Assembly: GCA_023055355.1 (NCBI GenBank)
Contig: JALJCS010000039.1
Span: forward strand, 2,157,001 to 2,221,000
Source of the DNA: Agelaius tricolor
Lineage: Eukaryota; Chordata; Aves; Passeriformes; Icteridae
DNA: 64,000 nt
Direction of reading: 5' to 3'
The translations under genes and the position numbers were made by a program. The notes under the pieces were generated by a model that saw only the letters and a program-made list of their open reading frames with translations, ran no database searches and was not told where the DNA came from. Numbering within the stretch: position 1 is the stretch's first letter; every line of letters begins with the position of its first letter. This document shows, piece by piece, positions 23,515-35,401 of this stretch.

Positions 23515-24260
23515 TCCCAGAAGCTCTTTTTGCTGGGGCCACCTGAGTCAGGAAGAATTTTCTTTTTCTTCAAGAATGTTCTTTTCATTTTTTTTCTTTT
23601 CCTTGACAATGTAAATATAGACTATGTTTTAATACACAGACTCCCAAGATCTTTCTTTTGCTGCCCAGGGTCCACAGGGCATAGGGGAGGAGAGGGAAAA
23701 GGGTGCTTGTGCCCAGCCAGCTGCCCAGGCATGCAGTGCTGTAGGGAAAATGGCCAGAAGCTCCTTGGCCTTTGGTGGTTCTGCTGAAGCCTTTGTGCTG
23801 CCCACAGAGCGGCTGGGCAGGGGCCGGAGCTGCAGGGATCCCTGCCAGAGCGGTGCCTGGAGATGGCCACAAGCCCTGGGCCAGGCAGGAAGCGCCATCC
23901 GTGTCGTCCCACCCGTGTGCTGCTGCCTGCCTTGCTGAGGGCTCCCAGGTGCCTCTGGATGGGGCTGCTCTGGAGCTGCTGTGGGGCTGCGGCGCTGCTG
24001 CCGGGCAGCTTGGCCGGGCTGGGGCAGGGCCTGAGGGGCTGGGGCGCTGGCAAGCCCTGAGCAATGGGGCTGTCAGAGGCCACAAGCAGCCCCATGGCAG
24101 CCGCCTTCCTCCTGCCAGAGCTGACTGGCAAGACGGATCCCGGGCACTCTGCAACTAAGAGCATCAGTGTTGTTGGAAACCCAAATGCAGGGAAATCTCA
24201 GACCTTTGGTCTTGTCGGCAAAGCTTAGAATTAAACACAGCATTTGAGCTGAGACCTTGG
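23515..24260. other. 3' flank of the MROH7-like gene
   Basis: Holds the probable 3' untranslated region (T-rich at 23560-23600, with a variant poly(A) signal AATACA near 23630) followed by GC-rich unclassified sequence. The last 90 bp before the LTR (24170-24260) are AT-richer and may be an older repeat fragment. Confidence 0.4.
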
Positions 24261-24864
24261 TGTAATAAGTAGCAATATATTTGTTCATTAATTTAATCAA
24301 TAGCTAAATATTTATACAATATCAAAGCAATAACTAGATAGCTAAAACGGCTTGATTTTAAATGTATAGCCACATATGGTTCACATATGGTTGCTTGGCT
24401 TGCAGGAATGGTATAGTGCTTTGGGAATTCCATGGTAAAGAAAAGTTCACCTAAGAGGTCACAGAGGAGAGCTGTAATAACAATCCCTAAACTCACAAGA
24501 ATTGCTTAGGCTTGCAGGAATCGTATAGTGTTCTGAAAATTCCACTGTATAGGTATGCCTTAGAAGGAAAAGTTCACTCAGCGGTTAAAAGAGGAAGACT
24601 TGGAGCCTTTATCCCACAGCCACCAGAAGGCAGAAAAAGACCCCCTAGCAACTGAACGAGCAAGCGCAAAAGACAGAGCACGTCATCCCTGGACCCGGGA
24701 GAAAAAGGCAATAAAAGATGGACTTTGGGGATAGGAACGGTGCGAACCTAGAGGAGCGGAGACTCCTGGCCGCCCAGCGCTGAACATTGCTTATTCTTGC
24801 TTGCATAATAATAATAATAAATTTATAATTGTATGATCCTTGAATCCAGTGAATTCATTTATCA
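24261..24864 (+). repeat. Provirus C-type LTR, solo, at the outer edge of the left arm (604 bp)
   Basis: Starts TGTAATAAGT and ends TTTATCA. It matches, at the same length and in inverse orientation, the 3' LTR of provirus C (53366-53969). Sampled stretches differ by about 1-3 percent. No proviral interior is attached. The sequence just outside (ending GAGACCTTGG) matches neither flank of provirus C, so it did not arise by simple LTR-LTR excision of a copy of that insertion. Confidence 0.88.
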
Positions 24865-25098
24865 CACTTCCTTCCTTCCTTCCTTTCCTTCTTCCTCCAT
24901 CTTTTAAGTGATGTTGCCATTTTTAGATTAGAGTAAAAACTCACTGTCTAACATAGGTGATAAGTATTGAGAAGTTATTGTAAATAGTGTACACATAGTT
25001 TTTAGTATAAAAAGATAACACCACACAGTTCCCCATGATCCCTCACAGGCCCCTCATGGCTCCCTCACAGTTGCCCAAGACCCCTCACAGCCCCTCAC
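24865..25098. other. GGAA/TTCC tract and unclassified DNA, left arm
   Basis: About 35 bp of TTCC-type repeat at 24868-24902, then AT-rich DNA, then CCCCTCAC-type short repeats (about 25030-25098) that are interrupted by the next LTR. Confidence 0.6.
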
Positions 25099-25419
25099 TG
25101 TGGATGCCGTGGCACAGAGAGAGAGAAACAGCAAGTGTTTCTCACAGCAGCTTGTGAGAATTATTAGCAAGTTGTAAGAATGTGAGAACTTCAGTATACT
25201 TCAGTATAAACAATCTGCAGGTGGTGTTCTTCTACTTCATCTTTCTCTTCTTCTCAAGGACGGTGTATAATGAATGTTTTTGTTAACGAGCCGATCAAAC
25301 AGAATATATCGTATCGCTCTATAAAAACCGCACGGTTCTCTTGAATTAAACCTTCTTTTAGTCTTTCTGCAATACTGCCTCCTGCCTGTTCCTGTGTCAT
25401 TCTGGGCGCAAGAGTGACA
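25099..25419 (+). repeat. Solo LTR with 6-bp target duplication, left arm
   Basis: Runs from TGTGGATG to GTGACA (321 bp) and is flanked on both sides by CCTCAC (25093-25098 and 25420-25425). A TATA box TATAAAA is at 25320. The 6-bp duplication and layout fit an ERVK-type solo LTR. It split a CCCCTCAC minisatellite. The mirror copy is at 52678-52998. Confidence 0.85.
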
Positions 25420-25425
25420 CCTCAC

Positions 25426-26140
25426 GGCCCTTCATGGCCCCTCAGGGCCCCTCACAGCTCAAGGCTCTTCACGGCCCCTGAGCCGCCTCCGGCCCCGCCA
25501 TTGGCGCCGCTCTTTGCTGCTGGCCAATGGCGGCCCGAGTCTGCAGTGACGTCACCGCTCGCCGGGCAAAGGAAGGCCTGGGGCTGAGGTGCCCCGGGCT
25601 GGCCGGGAATGGGGTCCGGGGTCCCCGGGCTCATGGAAACGGGGGATCCAGGGGCTGAGAGAGGAGGATACCCGGGAAAGGGGGTGCAGTGGGTGTCGGG
25701 GCAGGATAAGGGGGTGCAGGGGTTCCTGCAGCTGGGGAAGGAGATGCGAAGGGTCCCAGTGCCCAGGAATGGGCATTCAAGGGGGTCCCCGGGGGGCTCC
25801 CCAAAGCCCCTCCCAGGGGGAAGCAGGAGCTGGCTCAGGAGCTCTGGGCAGAGAAAAGGGGGTGACCCCGGCTTGGGGGGAACATGGGGGACTCACACAC
25901 GCTCCCGGGGGGACACGACCCCCGGGGACCCCCCCTCACCTTGTCCCGCAGGAGAGGCCGAGCCCCAGCCCAGGCAGACGAAGCCCCCGAGCCCCGGCAG
26001 CATCTTGGGGGCGTGCGGGGCCGGGAATGGCAGGATCCGGGAAAGGGCGGCGGCTGCCGGGTTCCGCGGCTGCCTGGAAACCACGAAGGCGGCGGCAGCG
26101 TCTGTGACAGCGGCGCGGCCTCAGTTGCCTGAGAACGCGG
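25426..26140. promoter_or_regulatory. CpG-rich segment with CRE and CCAAT boxes, left arm
   Basis: Contains a perfect cAMP-response palindrome TGACGTCA at 25547-25554. An ATTGG is near 25500 and a CCAATGG near 25523. This is followed by a CpG-rich stretch to about 26110. Such a cluster is typical of housekeeping promoters. Which transcript it would serve is unknown. On the minus strand a small candidate first exon (26003-25940) with a GTGAGG donor lies inside. Confidence 0.5.
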
Positions 26141-26209
26141 CCCTGGCTGCTTGTGCGCAGCCTGGGCTCCTGCAGGCGGCTTCACTGGGCCATTCGCCAG
26201 GGGAATTGT

Positions 26210-26312
26210 TCGCGGAGCATTGGCCTCTGCAAAGTTCCTGAGCGTGCAGAGCATTGGCCTCTGCAAGGAGTTCATCAGTGTGCAGAGCATTGGCCTCTGC
26301 AGAAAGTTCCTG
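26210..26312. repeat. Three tandem 34-36 bp repeats, left arm
   Basis: AGCATTGGCCTCTGC begins at 26216, 26250 and 26286. Mirror copies lie at about 51785-51887 on the other arm. Confidence 0.8.
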
Positions 26313-26453
26313 AATTTCCTTTGAAGGTAAAGATTGACTCAAGTTGAACTTTTAGGTTTTGTCTCATCTGCACTCTGAGAGAGAATGCCAAAGGGAAATA
26401 CAGGATAATGGGATAATGCCCGTCTTCTGGTGCAGCAGTTCAGTGGTCTGCAC

Positions 26454-26818
26454 TGTCACAGGCATGTTTTATGAAAAATCCTTTGGGTTTTTTCTCCAGA
26501 GAAGGTGAGACCTCAGGAACAAAATGTAAACAATGGTTATCTGCTGCTGTGGAATGCAACAGGTGCATCTGTGATTGGCCTCCTAGAGTTGTTTCTAATT
26601 AATGGCCACTCACACTCAGCTGGCTTGGACTCTCTGTCTGAGGCACAAGCTTTTGTTATTCATTCTTTCTTTTTCTATTCTTAGCTAGCCTTCTGATGAA
26701 ATCCTTTCTTCTATTCTTTTAGTATAATTTTAATAGAATATATATCATCAAATAATAAATCAAGAGTCAGATCCTCATCTCTTCCCTCATCCTAAGACCC
26801 CTGTGAACACCACCACAA
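26454..26818 (-). repeat. ERVL-type LTR, left arm (outer)
   Basis: Minus-strand LTR with ATTTTTCATAAAA near one end and AATAATAAATCAAG near the other, as in common songbird ERVL LTRs. Five-base duplications TGCAC flank it (26449-26453 and 26819-26823). The mirror copy is 51294-51646. It differs from that copy by several substitutions. Confidence 0.8.
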
Positions 26819-28557
26819 TGCACAGCTGAGTGGATGAACAATATATGCTCTACTGCTTTTTTTTTTTGCACTGAAGGAATGCAACATTTTCTAAATGTAC
26901 TGGTCTATACTTTTTTTCCCCGTCTAGTGGTTGCTTAAAGTGCTTAAAGGTGAAAGAGGTCTGTTGAAGTTTCATCAAGTTTCAGTGGGTTGTTATCATC
27001 TGGTTATTAAAATTATTAGAGAGAGGCCTGTGAATTGAGGTGCAAACGAGACCATATGCCAAAATCAATAGTCTGGATTTTATGTAACAGTAAATAGGAG
27101 GAAGAGAGAGAGAAAGGAAAAGAAAAAGAAGTTGGGGGGGGGGGGGGGATGGGGGGTTGGGAAGAAGGGGAAGAAGGAGAGTGACAGAGACAGATGAAGT
27201 GAAAAACATCACCATTCCATGGATCCCATTGGCATACCATCAAATCCTCTTCTGGTCTTCTCTGTGGTGAGGTCTCGCAAAACGTAAGACTCCAATGGAT
27301 TCCTGCAGATTTGGGCAAGGTGGGACCTCCCAGGTGCCTCCCTGGGGTGGGGCAAGTTAGACTCTGTCTATTGCTACTTTCGAATAATATAAAATCTTTA
27401 GCATCTGTCTGTCCTTTGAGTCTGCCATCAATTGGCTTCTGGATTTTCAGATCTGTTGTGTTACTTTGCGTGCCCTGCAGTCGTCTGGTGCAAGGCCTCA
27501 GGAATGGGTCTGGGGGCACTGTGGAAGTCTTTGATGGGAGGTTTGTGTGCAAACCTGGCCTCAGCAGACGAGTCTGTGGCTATGACTTGCCCACCTTGAA
27601 GGCAGACAGAGCTGATTTTCAGGACAGCTGCTGGGTTTGGCTTTGTTGTGGATAGGTTTTTCTCTGCAGCCTTGTTTACTTCTCCCCAGCCCTGAGCTAA
27701 TGGGACAATAGTGTCACCTTTGTCTTGTCTCAAGTTCCCTTCGGCAGCTTAACTCCCAGTGCCAAGTTCCAGTCCAGAGGCATTTTCAGGGAAGGGTGGG
27801 CTTGGGTGGTCGCAGCCTCTTTATACAGTTTTGTCCCAATGGGCAGAAAGTCCTTTATAACAAGTTTTAAGCCATTAGCCATAACATTCCAGTCTCTCCC
27901 AAGTTCTGTGAGGAGCAGCTGAGAGATCAGGGGTGCTTTAGCCTAAAGAAGAGGATATCCACTCCAGCTATTTTAAAGTAATATTTAGGCTGCAGCTCTT
28001 TCTGTTCTAACTATTATTAATGTTCAGATTTTTAGCTCCAGGTTTCAGTATGATCCATCTTTGAATTGCACAAGGCAGCCCTATAGTTCAAATAAAGTCC
28101 AACTAGAGGCCTAACATACTAGCTACTTACACCAAACAAGCACTTAGCTACTTTCAAATCATAGAAAATTTTTAGCACCAGTATATGCCTTGAATCTGCC
28201 ATGAATTAGGTTCTGGATTTTCAGAGTTCCATTGTTGCTTCTTCCAGTTTTGTTGAGGCATTGTCACTCATCTGGGAGATCGTGCCTTCAAAATGGCTTC
28301 TGGATTCCCAAAGAAGACCTCGACACCTCGTCTTTTGTCCAGGGAAAGACTGACATCTTTCACTGTAAGTACCCAGTGGGCTGTGTTAAGGCTGCAAACT
28401 GCCCTGGTGTCCCTGCTCTCCCTGCCCCTGCTTTAGTGCAAGCAAGAAAATGCTTTAAGTAGGTAATAAGCAGAAATATTCTAGTAAGGCTACGAAACAC
28501 AAGTAATAAACGACACAATTATGAAGGTTTCTTTTGAGATGAACAGAGAGGGGGAAT
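26819..28557. other. Unclassified DNA with an ERVK-type 3' interior, left arm
   Basis: No intact gene. A 15-G run lies at 27134-27148. Two related segments (27378-27450 and 28148-28224), each ending with TTCTGGATTTTCAGA, form a diverged direct repeat. The last bases (28541-28557) are a polypurine tract leading into an LTR, so at least the 3' part is the interior of an ERVK-type element. Open frames here have identical mirror frames on the right arm, but none shows a known domain. Confidence 0.5.
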
Positions 28558-29106
28558 TGTGGGAATCCACAAAACCAGAGGGTTTTGGGAAGCCTGCAAA
28601 AGGCAAGCCTCAGATACAGTAGAACTGTGATTAGAGCTAAGCAGCTGCCATGAGTTAGGTCAGCAGAAAAATTATTTAAAAAGTAGAAAAGCAAGGACAA
28701 ATAGAACAATGGTCTGTGTATTAACGCTTGTCTAGAATAACTCTCTAAGCTACAGAAAAGTTTATCTAGCAAGATATTAGGAGGATTAAAGCTTAATAAT
28801 GGAGCTCTGTGTATTGTGCTTTAAGGCTTACAAGCAGGTATTGTATTCAAAATAAGCAAGCATTGTTTTAACCAAAGGTACGTGTGCTTATAGTGGTTGG
28901 ATAGAACTACTGTCAATGTGCTTTTGCGTTGTGTGATTGGTCAAGAAACTTATAAAGGAAGTTGTAACATTAAGTTCTTGGTCTGCTGCCTGGGACGTGA
29001 GCTGCTGGCATCTTCCCATTGTCATAACCATGGAATGAGAGTGATGCTGGAAAATAAAACAGCTCAAGGCAGTTCCACAGCAGCCCTGTCCCGTTTGTGA
29101 TTTGTA
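28558..29106 (+). repeat. ERVK-type 3' LTR, left arm
   Basis: Preceded by the polypurine tract GAACAGAGAGGGGGAAT. Starts TGTGGGAATCC and has an inverted CCAAT (GATTGG) near 28934, a TATA box TATAAAG at 28951 and AATAAA at 29053. The exact 3' end is uncertain. The mirror copy is about 49004-49552. Confidence 0.75.
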
Positions 29107-29345
29107 AATAGCCCCCTGCTGGTGTCAAGACCAAGCTGCCCTTGGGCACCTGAGCATGTTGGGGGGAAGCTCAGACTCTGCCCAAAGCCCTGTGAGACAG
29201 GGCTGGTCCCAGCTGGAAGAGCTTCCAAAGCAGCTGTTCTCTCTCAGCTCCTGTGTGGGCACAAATCCAGCCCTGCAGACACAGTGTACAGCAAAGCAAG
29301 TTATCTGCTGCAGGACGTCCAGAAGAAAACGTCTCAGCACCTTTG

Positions 29346-29731
29346 TGTCCCAGATATCTTTTATGAAAAATCCTTTCCTTAGGATTTTTCCTCCTGAGAA
29401 GCTGAGAAGCCTCAGGAACAAAATGTAAACAATGATTATCTGCTGCTGTGGAATGCAACAGGTGGTTCTTTGATTGGCCCATGTTGGATGTTTGTAATTA
29501 ATGGCCAATCACAGCCCAGCTGGCTCAGACAGAGAGTCCAGGCCAGAAGCCTTTGTTATCATTCCTTCCTCTTCTATTCTTAGCTAGCCTTCTGATGAAA
29601 TCCTTTCTTCTATTCTTTTAGTGTAGTTTTAATATAATATATATCACAAAATAATAAATCAAGCCTGCTGAACCATGGAGTCAGATCCTCGTCTCTTCCC
29701 TCATCCTAAGACCCCTGTGAACACCATCACA
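29346..29731 (-). repeat. ERVL-type LTR with 6-bp target duplication, left arm (inner)
   Basis: Mirror of 48379-48764. It is the same LTR family as 26454-26818. CCTTTG target duplications flank it (CAAAGG on the other strand). It lies in the part of the arm where both copies appear identical. Confidence 0.88.
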
Positions 29732-32119
29732 CCTTTGTTCTGCAGGATGGTGGAAATCTTCCTGTGCTGGGAATTGTCCCCTGATTTTGGTTTACCATGT
29801 GTTGATGGTATCTCTCCCAAAGGAGTTGGCTTCTCTTGAAAGCTCTGGATTGGTAGGAATCTTGAGGGCTGTACAGTTCTTTCCTGCTCCCTGGAGCCAG
29901 GGCCACAAAGGTCCCTTGGTGTCTGGAGCTCACTTGACTGAAGATGCCCCAGTGCTGAGGCTCTGTCCAGGAGATCCCTCTGTTTTCTTCTCTGCAGGGG
30001 TCTGTGAGCCCAGAGAGAGAAAACAAATGCTAATTACCAGAGAGAACTACAACTTGGACACATTCCTGTGCTCCTCACTCTTGGTACAACGTTCCTTTCT
30101 TGCCTCTCTTGGACTCAGCCAGCAGTGATATCTCCTTGCTGTGAGTTCTCAGTGCTGTACAGGGATGGAGTCAGGGCAGTTCTGAGAGCTCCTCCCCATT
30201 CTTTGAAAAGGTCACTGCCTCAATCCAATGAACCTAAAGAGGAAACAAATGCCCAAAGAGCAGAAATCCCCAACCATGTCACATGCAATCACGGAGAAGC
30301 TGATGGGACAGAGCCATGTGGTTGGAGTATGTGTATTGCACTCTGTATTGTTAATTTATTGGTGCTGAGTATTTCAGCAAGCAACTTCCAGGGCTCCCAG
30401 GACTGTCCTGGACAATGTGATCACAAATTGTTCACCAGTGGCACTTGTTCAAGAAAAGCCTTTCTGAACAAGCCCAACTCTGAGGCTCTAGCTGGTTTAT
30501 TTTTGCCTTTCAGCTGCTTGCCTCTAAGTTCCTGTGGGAGAAGTTTCTCCACATGAAGAAGAAGGCCAGCACTGGTGGGAGTTTTCTACCCAGAATTGGC
30601 CATTGTGTAGAGCTGGGGAAGACTGGTCCAAAGGTAGCCTTTTCCTGCTCTTCTCCTTTCTGTTTGATGGGAAGTTTGAAGAGGGTGTGTGCTTGTGACA
30701 GGCTTGCCTCCAGCCAAATACCTCAGTGTGCAGGTCCTGTTGTCATTGCAAGCTGCTGTTAGAGGTGGGCTGGGAGTCCTGATCTGCACTCAGCCAACAC
30801 AAATAAGCTCTGTGAAGGTGCCTAAGTGTAGCTGCCATTGCTGAAACAATGGGGGGAAGGCTGGGGACACAAAGGCACAGCACTGCCATGTGCCATTCTC
30901 CTGCTGAAGGAGCCACCTCTTGCTTTGGTGTGGTCACCATCAAATGCTCGGGGTCACAGGATTCCCTCCGGAGTGGCAGCGTTGGCCTTGGAAGGCCGAG
31001 GACCTGCAGGAATTACTTCAGATTGAACAAAACAAATTGCCTTTATGCTTTGGCTGGAACAATGTGTTGGACCCTGAGGGGGTGTTAGATTTTGCAGGCT
31101 GCCAGATGTACAGGGGACTGGCCCTGGGCAGATGGGAATGGATGTGCTTTATCTGGATCAGTGCCTTCTTGGAGGTGTGTTTGAAGCTGCTTTTCTGGCA
31201 GGACTGGCTCAGTAGAAAGCACAGTCCCAACAGGTAGGTGACTGAGGGGGGCTGTTGTTATGAAGGAGGTCCCTATAGGTCTAATTTAATAAACCAACAT
31301 TAGAATTTAGCAGCAATTTTAATTTGGCAGCAATTTTATATGAAACAATGCAATCAAATATAATCAAGCAGATACAAAATAATTTGGCAGTGGTTTGGAT
31401 AAAGCATAAGCAAAACCAGTCAGGATACAGGGGGGTTTTCTCACCCTGCCTCCCATTCAAATGATAAAGAATCCAAAGACAACTTCTAGACTGGATGCTA
31501 ATACATATTCATCAATAATTTTCTGTCAATCTCCTCCTATTTTTGATTCTTGAAATCTGTGTCACTGTACTACACAGTGCATGCTCTGCTTGTTTCTAAG
31601 GGGTCTTTTGGCTTTTGGTGGTCGCTTCCCATGAAGGCTTCTCCTCATCATCACTGTCCTTTGAACAACCCCACAAGCTGCACATGCACCCCAAGTCTTG
31701 TGTTATAGAAGCCAGCATTATATTCCAAAAAGAAGCCTTATGATTTCATAGATACCTGGAATCATCCCAATTTTGTCCATTTCAAGGCCGATTCTTTCAT
31801 TATCCTGAGGCCTATTGCCTTTTGGGATGTTACTTGTCTCAAACTACATCCTGCATCCTGTTTTCTCATGGACATCTGAAAATGTCTGTTTTGTGTCACT
31901 AATTCCATATCCTTTTCCTCTCTTACTTTTAAACAAATATTTTCTAAAATATTTAAAATATAGTTACAATTGTTAGCACGAATCAGATTCATCTATCACA
32001 CTGTTGAGCAAGAAATTGGCAGCAAGAGCCATGTAAGACACTGGTTAAGGTTTGCCCAGACAGAGCAGGGGAGAGTTTTCTCCAAGCAATGCCTCTGCTC
32101 CAGAATCATTTGCTGTTGT
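29732..32119. other. Unclassified DNA between LTR and rDNA, left arm
   Basis: No gene or known repeat is recognised. Open frames at 29787-30556 have exact mirror frames, which reflects duplication, not selection. Arm identity ends near 30595: this arm reads ...GAATTGGCCATTGTG where the other has a different sequence. From there inward the arms differ by about 4 percent in sampled stretches. Just before 32120 the sequence is AT-rich, then changes abruptly to rDNA. Confidence 0.5.
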
Positions 32120-34211
32120 TTTGGCCCGTGGGTCCGCCTCGGCGGCGGCGGTGGTCCCCAGCCTGCGTTGTTGAAGCCGTCCCCCTTCCTCGGCCTTAAG
32201 CCGGGGACCCGCGTTGTGGCGGGCAGAATTTTTTTGGCCCCGTTTTTTTTTTTTTTTTTTACGGGCCCGGCACCCGACGGAGAGCCCCCCCGGACTGGTC
32301 CTGGGCGAGGCGGCGGCACCTCGCCTACCTCGGTCGTGGCCGGATTGACTGAGCCCCTTATGCCGGGCGGGGCCGGGTTTGCCGCGCCGGGTCCGTTGCT
32401 TTTTGTTGAGGCGGGCGGAGTTGGGGTGGCGCCCACCAGGCCTCTGCGGGCCTTTTTAGTTTTCTCTCGCGGCCCTAAGCCGCGGTACCGAGAAGCGTTG
32501 CGACGAAGGCGCGAGCGGGATGCCGGTGGGTCCATCGTGGGGGGGTAGTGAGGCGCGTACCTCGGCCCGCCCCCCCCGCCCCGCCCCGGGCCCCGCGGCC
32601 CCCGTAGCTAGCACGGGTCGTTGTGAACGCGCCTCTGTCTGCCTTTTTTGTCGTGCCATCCCCCGGCTTTTTTTTTGGGAAGGGAAAGCCGACCGCCGCT
32701 AGGCTGGGCGAAAACCGGTGGCCCATGGCACCAGGTCGGTGGAACTTTTTCTCGCACGCTCGGCCAGGTTCCCTGGGGGGGGGGGCCGCCGAATCCCCTC
32801 CCAGCCCGGCAGGGGCCAGTCCAGTGCTGCCATTGCCTAGCCGAAAGGGGAGCGGTTGTTGGCTGCAGGCAGGTGGCGGCACCCCCCATGCTCCTCTGCT
32901 GGTGCGAGCAATCCGATCCGCAGGTGGGCTGGGCGGCCGTCGCCGTTGTCCCAGGACCGTGGCCGTGGGGCCCTTGTCGCCGCTCGCACAGCTCCTTCCC
33001 AGAATCGCGCCTGATTGATGTGGCTTTTTAGGTGGCGTTGGAGACGGCCCCCGGCGGGCCGGCTCTTCTTCCAAGGCTTCTCTGTCACGGGGAAGCCACG
33101 GCGGGGGGAGTCCGGTGCTCAGGCAGGGCAGTCTCATTTCCAATTCGCTTCTCATCGCAGGCGAGGTGTCGCCCCTCCCGACGGCCTGGGGAAGGGCATC
33201 TTTACCGTCCCGAGCTGTGTGACGGCCACATGGCCTTGCGAGCCTTCAGGTGTCCTTAAAAAACCATGCGAGGTGCCGGTGCCGGCCCCGGTCCGGGTAG
33301 CGCCCGTGTGGATGCCGGCCACGAGCAGCGCCGGGTGGCGGTGCGGCAGGAGCTGAGCCGCGAGATGGGAGAGAGGCAAGAGAGAAAAGAGAGAGGGCAA
33401 AAGTGCCCGAACCTGATGCGGTGCGGACGCAGGTGGAACAGAGCCCGGTCCGCGCGCTCCCTTGCCGTTCTCTCGCCTGCTGCAGAGCGAGCCGCCCCGG
33501 TTGAAAAGGGGCCTCGGTGTCCGGGCCGTGCCCGCCTCGTCGGGTCGCTGCCTTCTCTAGCACGTCCAGTGCTTTCCGGGCAGCCCGGTGGGGGGACGTG
33601 CCAGGACGTGGTTCGCTCCCTGTGAGCGGGGCCCTGCTCGGCCCAACCTCACTGGCGGCCGGTCGCTCGCCCGCGACCTTTCGGCGGGCGGTTTTTTCTC
33701 AGCTTTGGTGGGGGGGCGGGTCAGCCCCGGCTGAGCCCTGTTCCGCGCGTCGTGTGCATCATTTCGAGTGCGAGGCCAAGTCTCGAACTAAGGCACGGGC
33801 CCTGGGAAAAAAGGCGAAAGAGAGAGAGAGAGACGAAGCCTCGCGCTCCATCCGAGTGGCGAAAAGCTGCGCAGCGATCCCGGCTCCTTGCCCGCGGCGT
33901 CGCGGGAAGGGCCGGCCGCCAGGGTCAGCAGTAGCCGAGGGGCGTCCCTCGCATGTGGCGCTGTTCCCCCCCCAGGCGATGCCGGGCTTGGATGCAGCCG
34001 GCCACCGCCTGGCTGCTGGCGCCCGTCGCCGCCACGCCGCCGACCGCCGCCGTGTCTTCGTCCTTGATGCCACTCCCGCGGGTCGGAGCGGCGAAAGAAG
34101 CCGTGGGGGTCGGGGTTTGGCGCAGGGCGGGTTCGCCGGTGGGCCGGGCACGTCCAGGCACTCCGTCCAGGCACTCGCACGCCGTGGCGCGGCGCCACCG
34201 TGAGTGGCAGC
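32120..34211 (+). other. rDNA 5' external transcribed spacer, left copy
   Basis: A sudden change to very GC-rich DNA with homopolymer tracts, directly upstream of 18S and alignable with 45990-44204. It is about 300 bp longer than the right copy, chiefly because the right copy lacks about 332 bp corresponding to 33446-33777. Long open frames on both strands come from high GC and are not genes. Confidence 0.8.
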
Positions 34212-35352
34212 TACCTGGTTGATCCTGCCAGAAGCATATGCTTGTCTCAAAGCTTAAGCCATGCATGTCTAAGTACACACGGGCGGTACAGTGAAACTGC
34301 GAATGGCTCATTAAATCAGTTATGGTTCCTTTGGTCGCTCCTCTCCCGCTCCTTGGATAACTGTGGTAATTCTAGAGCTAATACATGCCGACGAGCGCCG
34401 ACCTCTGGGAACGCGTGCATTTATCAGACCAAAACCAAACTGGGCCCGCCCGGCAGCTGTGGTGACTCTAGATAACCTCTAGCTGATCGCAAGCCCCTGC
34501 GGCGGCGACGACCCATTTGAATGTCTTCCCTATCAACTTTCGATGGTACTGTCTGTGCCTACCATGGTGACCATGGGTGACGGGGAATCAGGGTTCGATT
34601 CCAGAGAGGGAGCCTGAGAAACAGCTATCACATCCAAGGAAGGCCTCAGGCACGCAAATTACCCACTCCCGACCCGGGGAGGTAGTGACGAAAAATAACA
34701 ATACAGGACTCTTTCGAGGCCCTGTAATTGGAATGAGCACACTTTAAATCCTTGAGTGAAGATCCATTGGAGGGCAAGTCTGGTGCCAGCAGCCACGGTA
34801 ATTCCAGCTCCAATAGCGTATCTTAAAGTTGCTGCAGTTAAAAAGCTCGTAGGTGGATCTTGGGATCGAGCTGGCGGTCCGCCGTGAGGCGAGCCACTGC
34901 CTGTCCCAGCCCCTGCCTCTCGGCGCCCCCTCGATGCTCTTAGCTGAGTGTCCCACGGGGCCCGAAGCGTTTACTTTGAGAAAATTAGAGTGTTCAAAGC
35001 AGGCCGGCTGCCGGCATACTGCAGCTAGGAATAATGGAATAGGACTCGGGTTCTCTTTTTTTGGTTTTTGGAAACGGGGCCATGATTAAGAGGGACGGCC
35101 GGGGGCATTCATATTGTGCCGCTAGAGGTGAAATTCTTGGACCGGCGCAAGACGGCCTAGAGTGAAAGCATTTGCCAAGAATGTTTTCATTAATCAAGAA
35201 TGAAAGTCGGAATTTCGAAGACGATCAGATACCGTCGTAGTTCCAACCATAAACGATGCCCACTGGCGATCCGGCAGCGTTATTCCCATGACCCGCCAGG
35301 CAGCTCCCGGGAAACCCAAGTCTTTGGGTTCCGGTGGAAGTATGGTTGCAAA

Positions 35353-35401
<49 letters not shown>

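Noticed and set aside
29787..30556. Identical frames in both arms taken as conserved genes
   Set aside because: Identity extends over non-coding DNA and LTRs, so it reflects duplication or conversion, not selection on protein.
32475..33155. 226-codon frame in the 5' spacer
   Set aside because: GC-rich rDNA spacer; the right-arm copy does not keep the frame.
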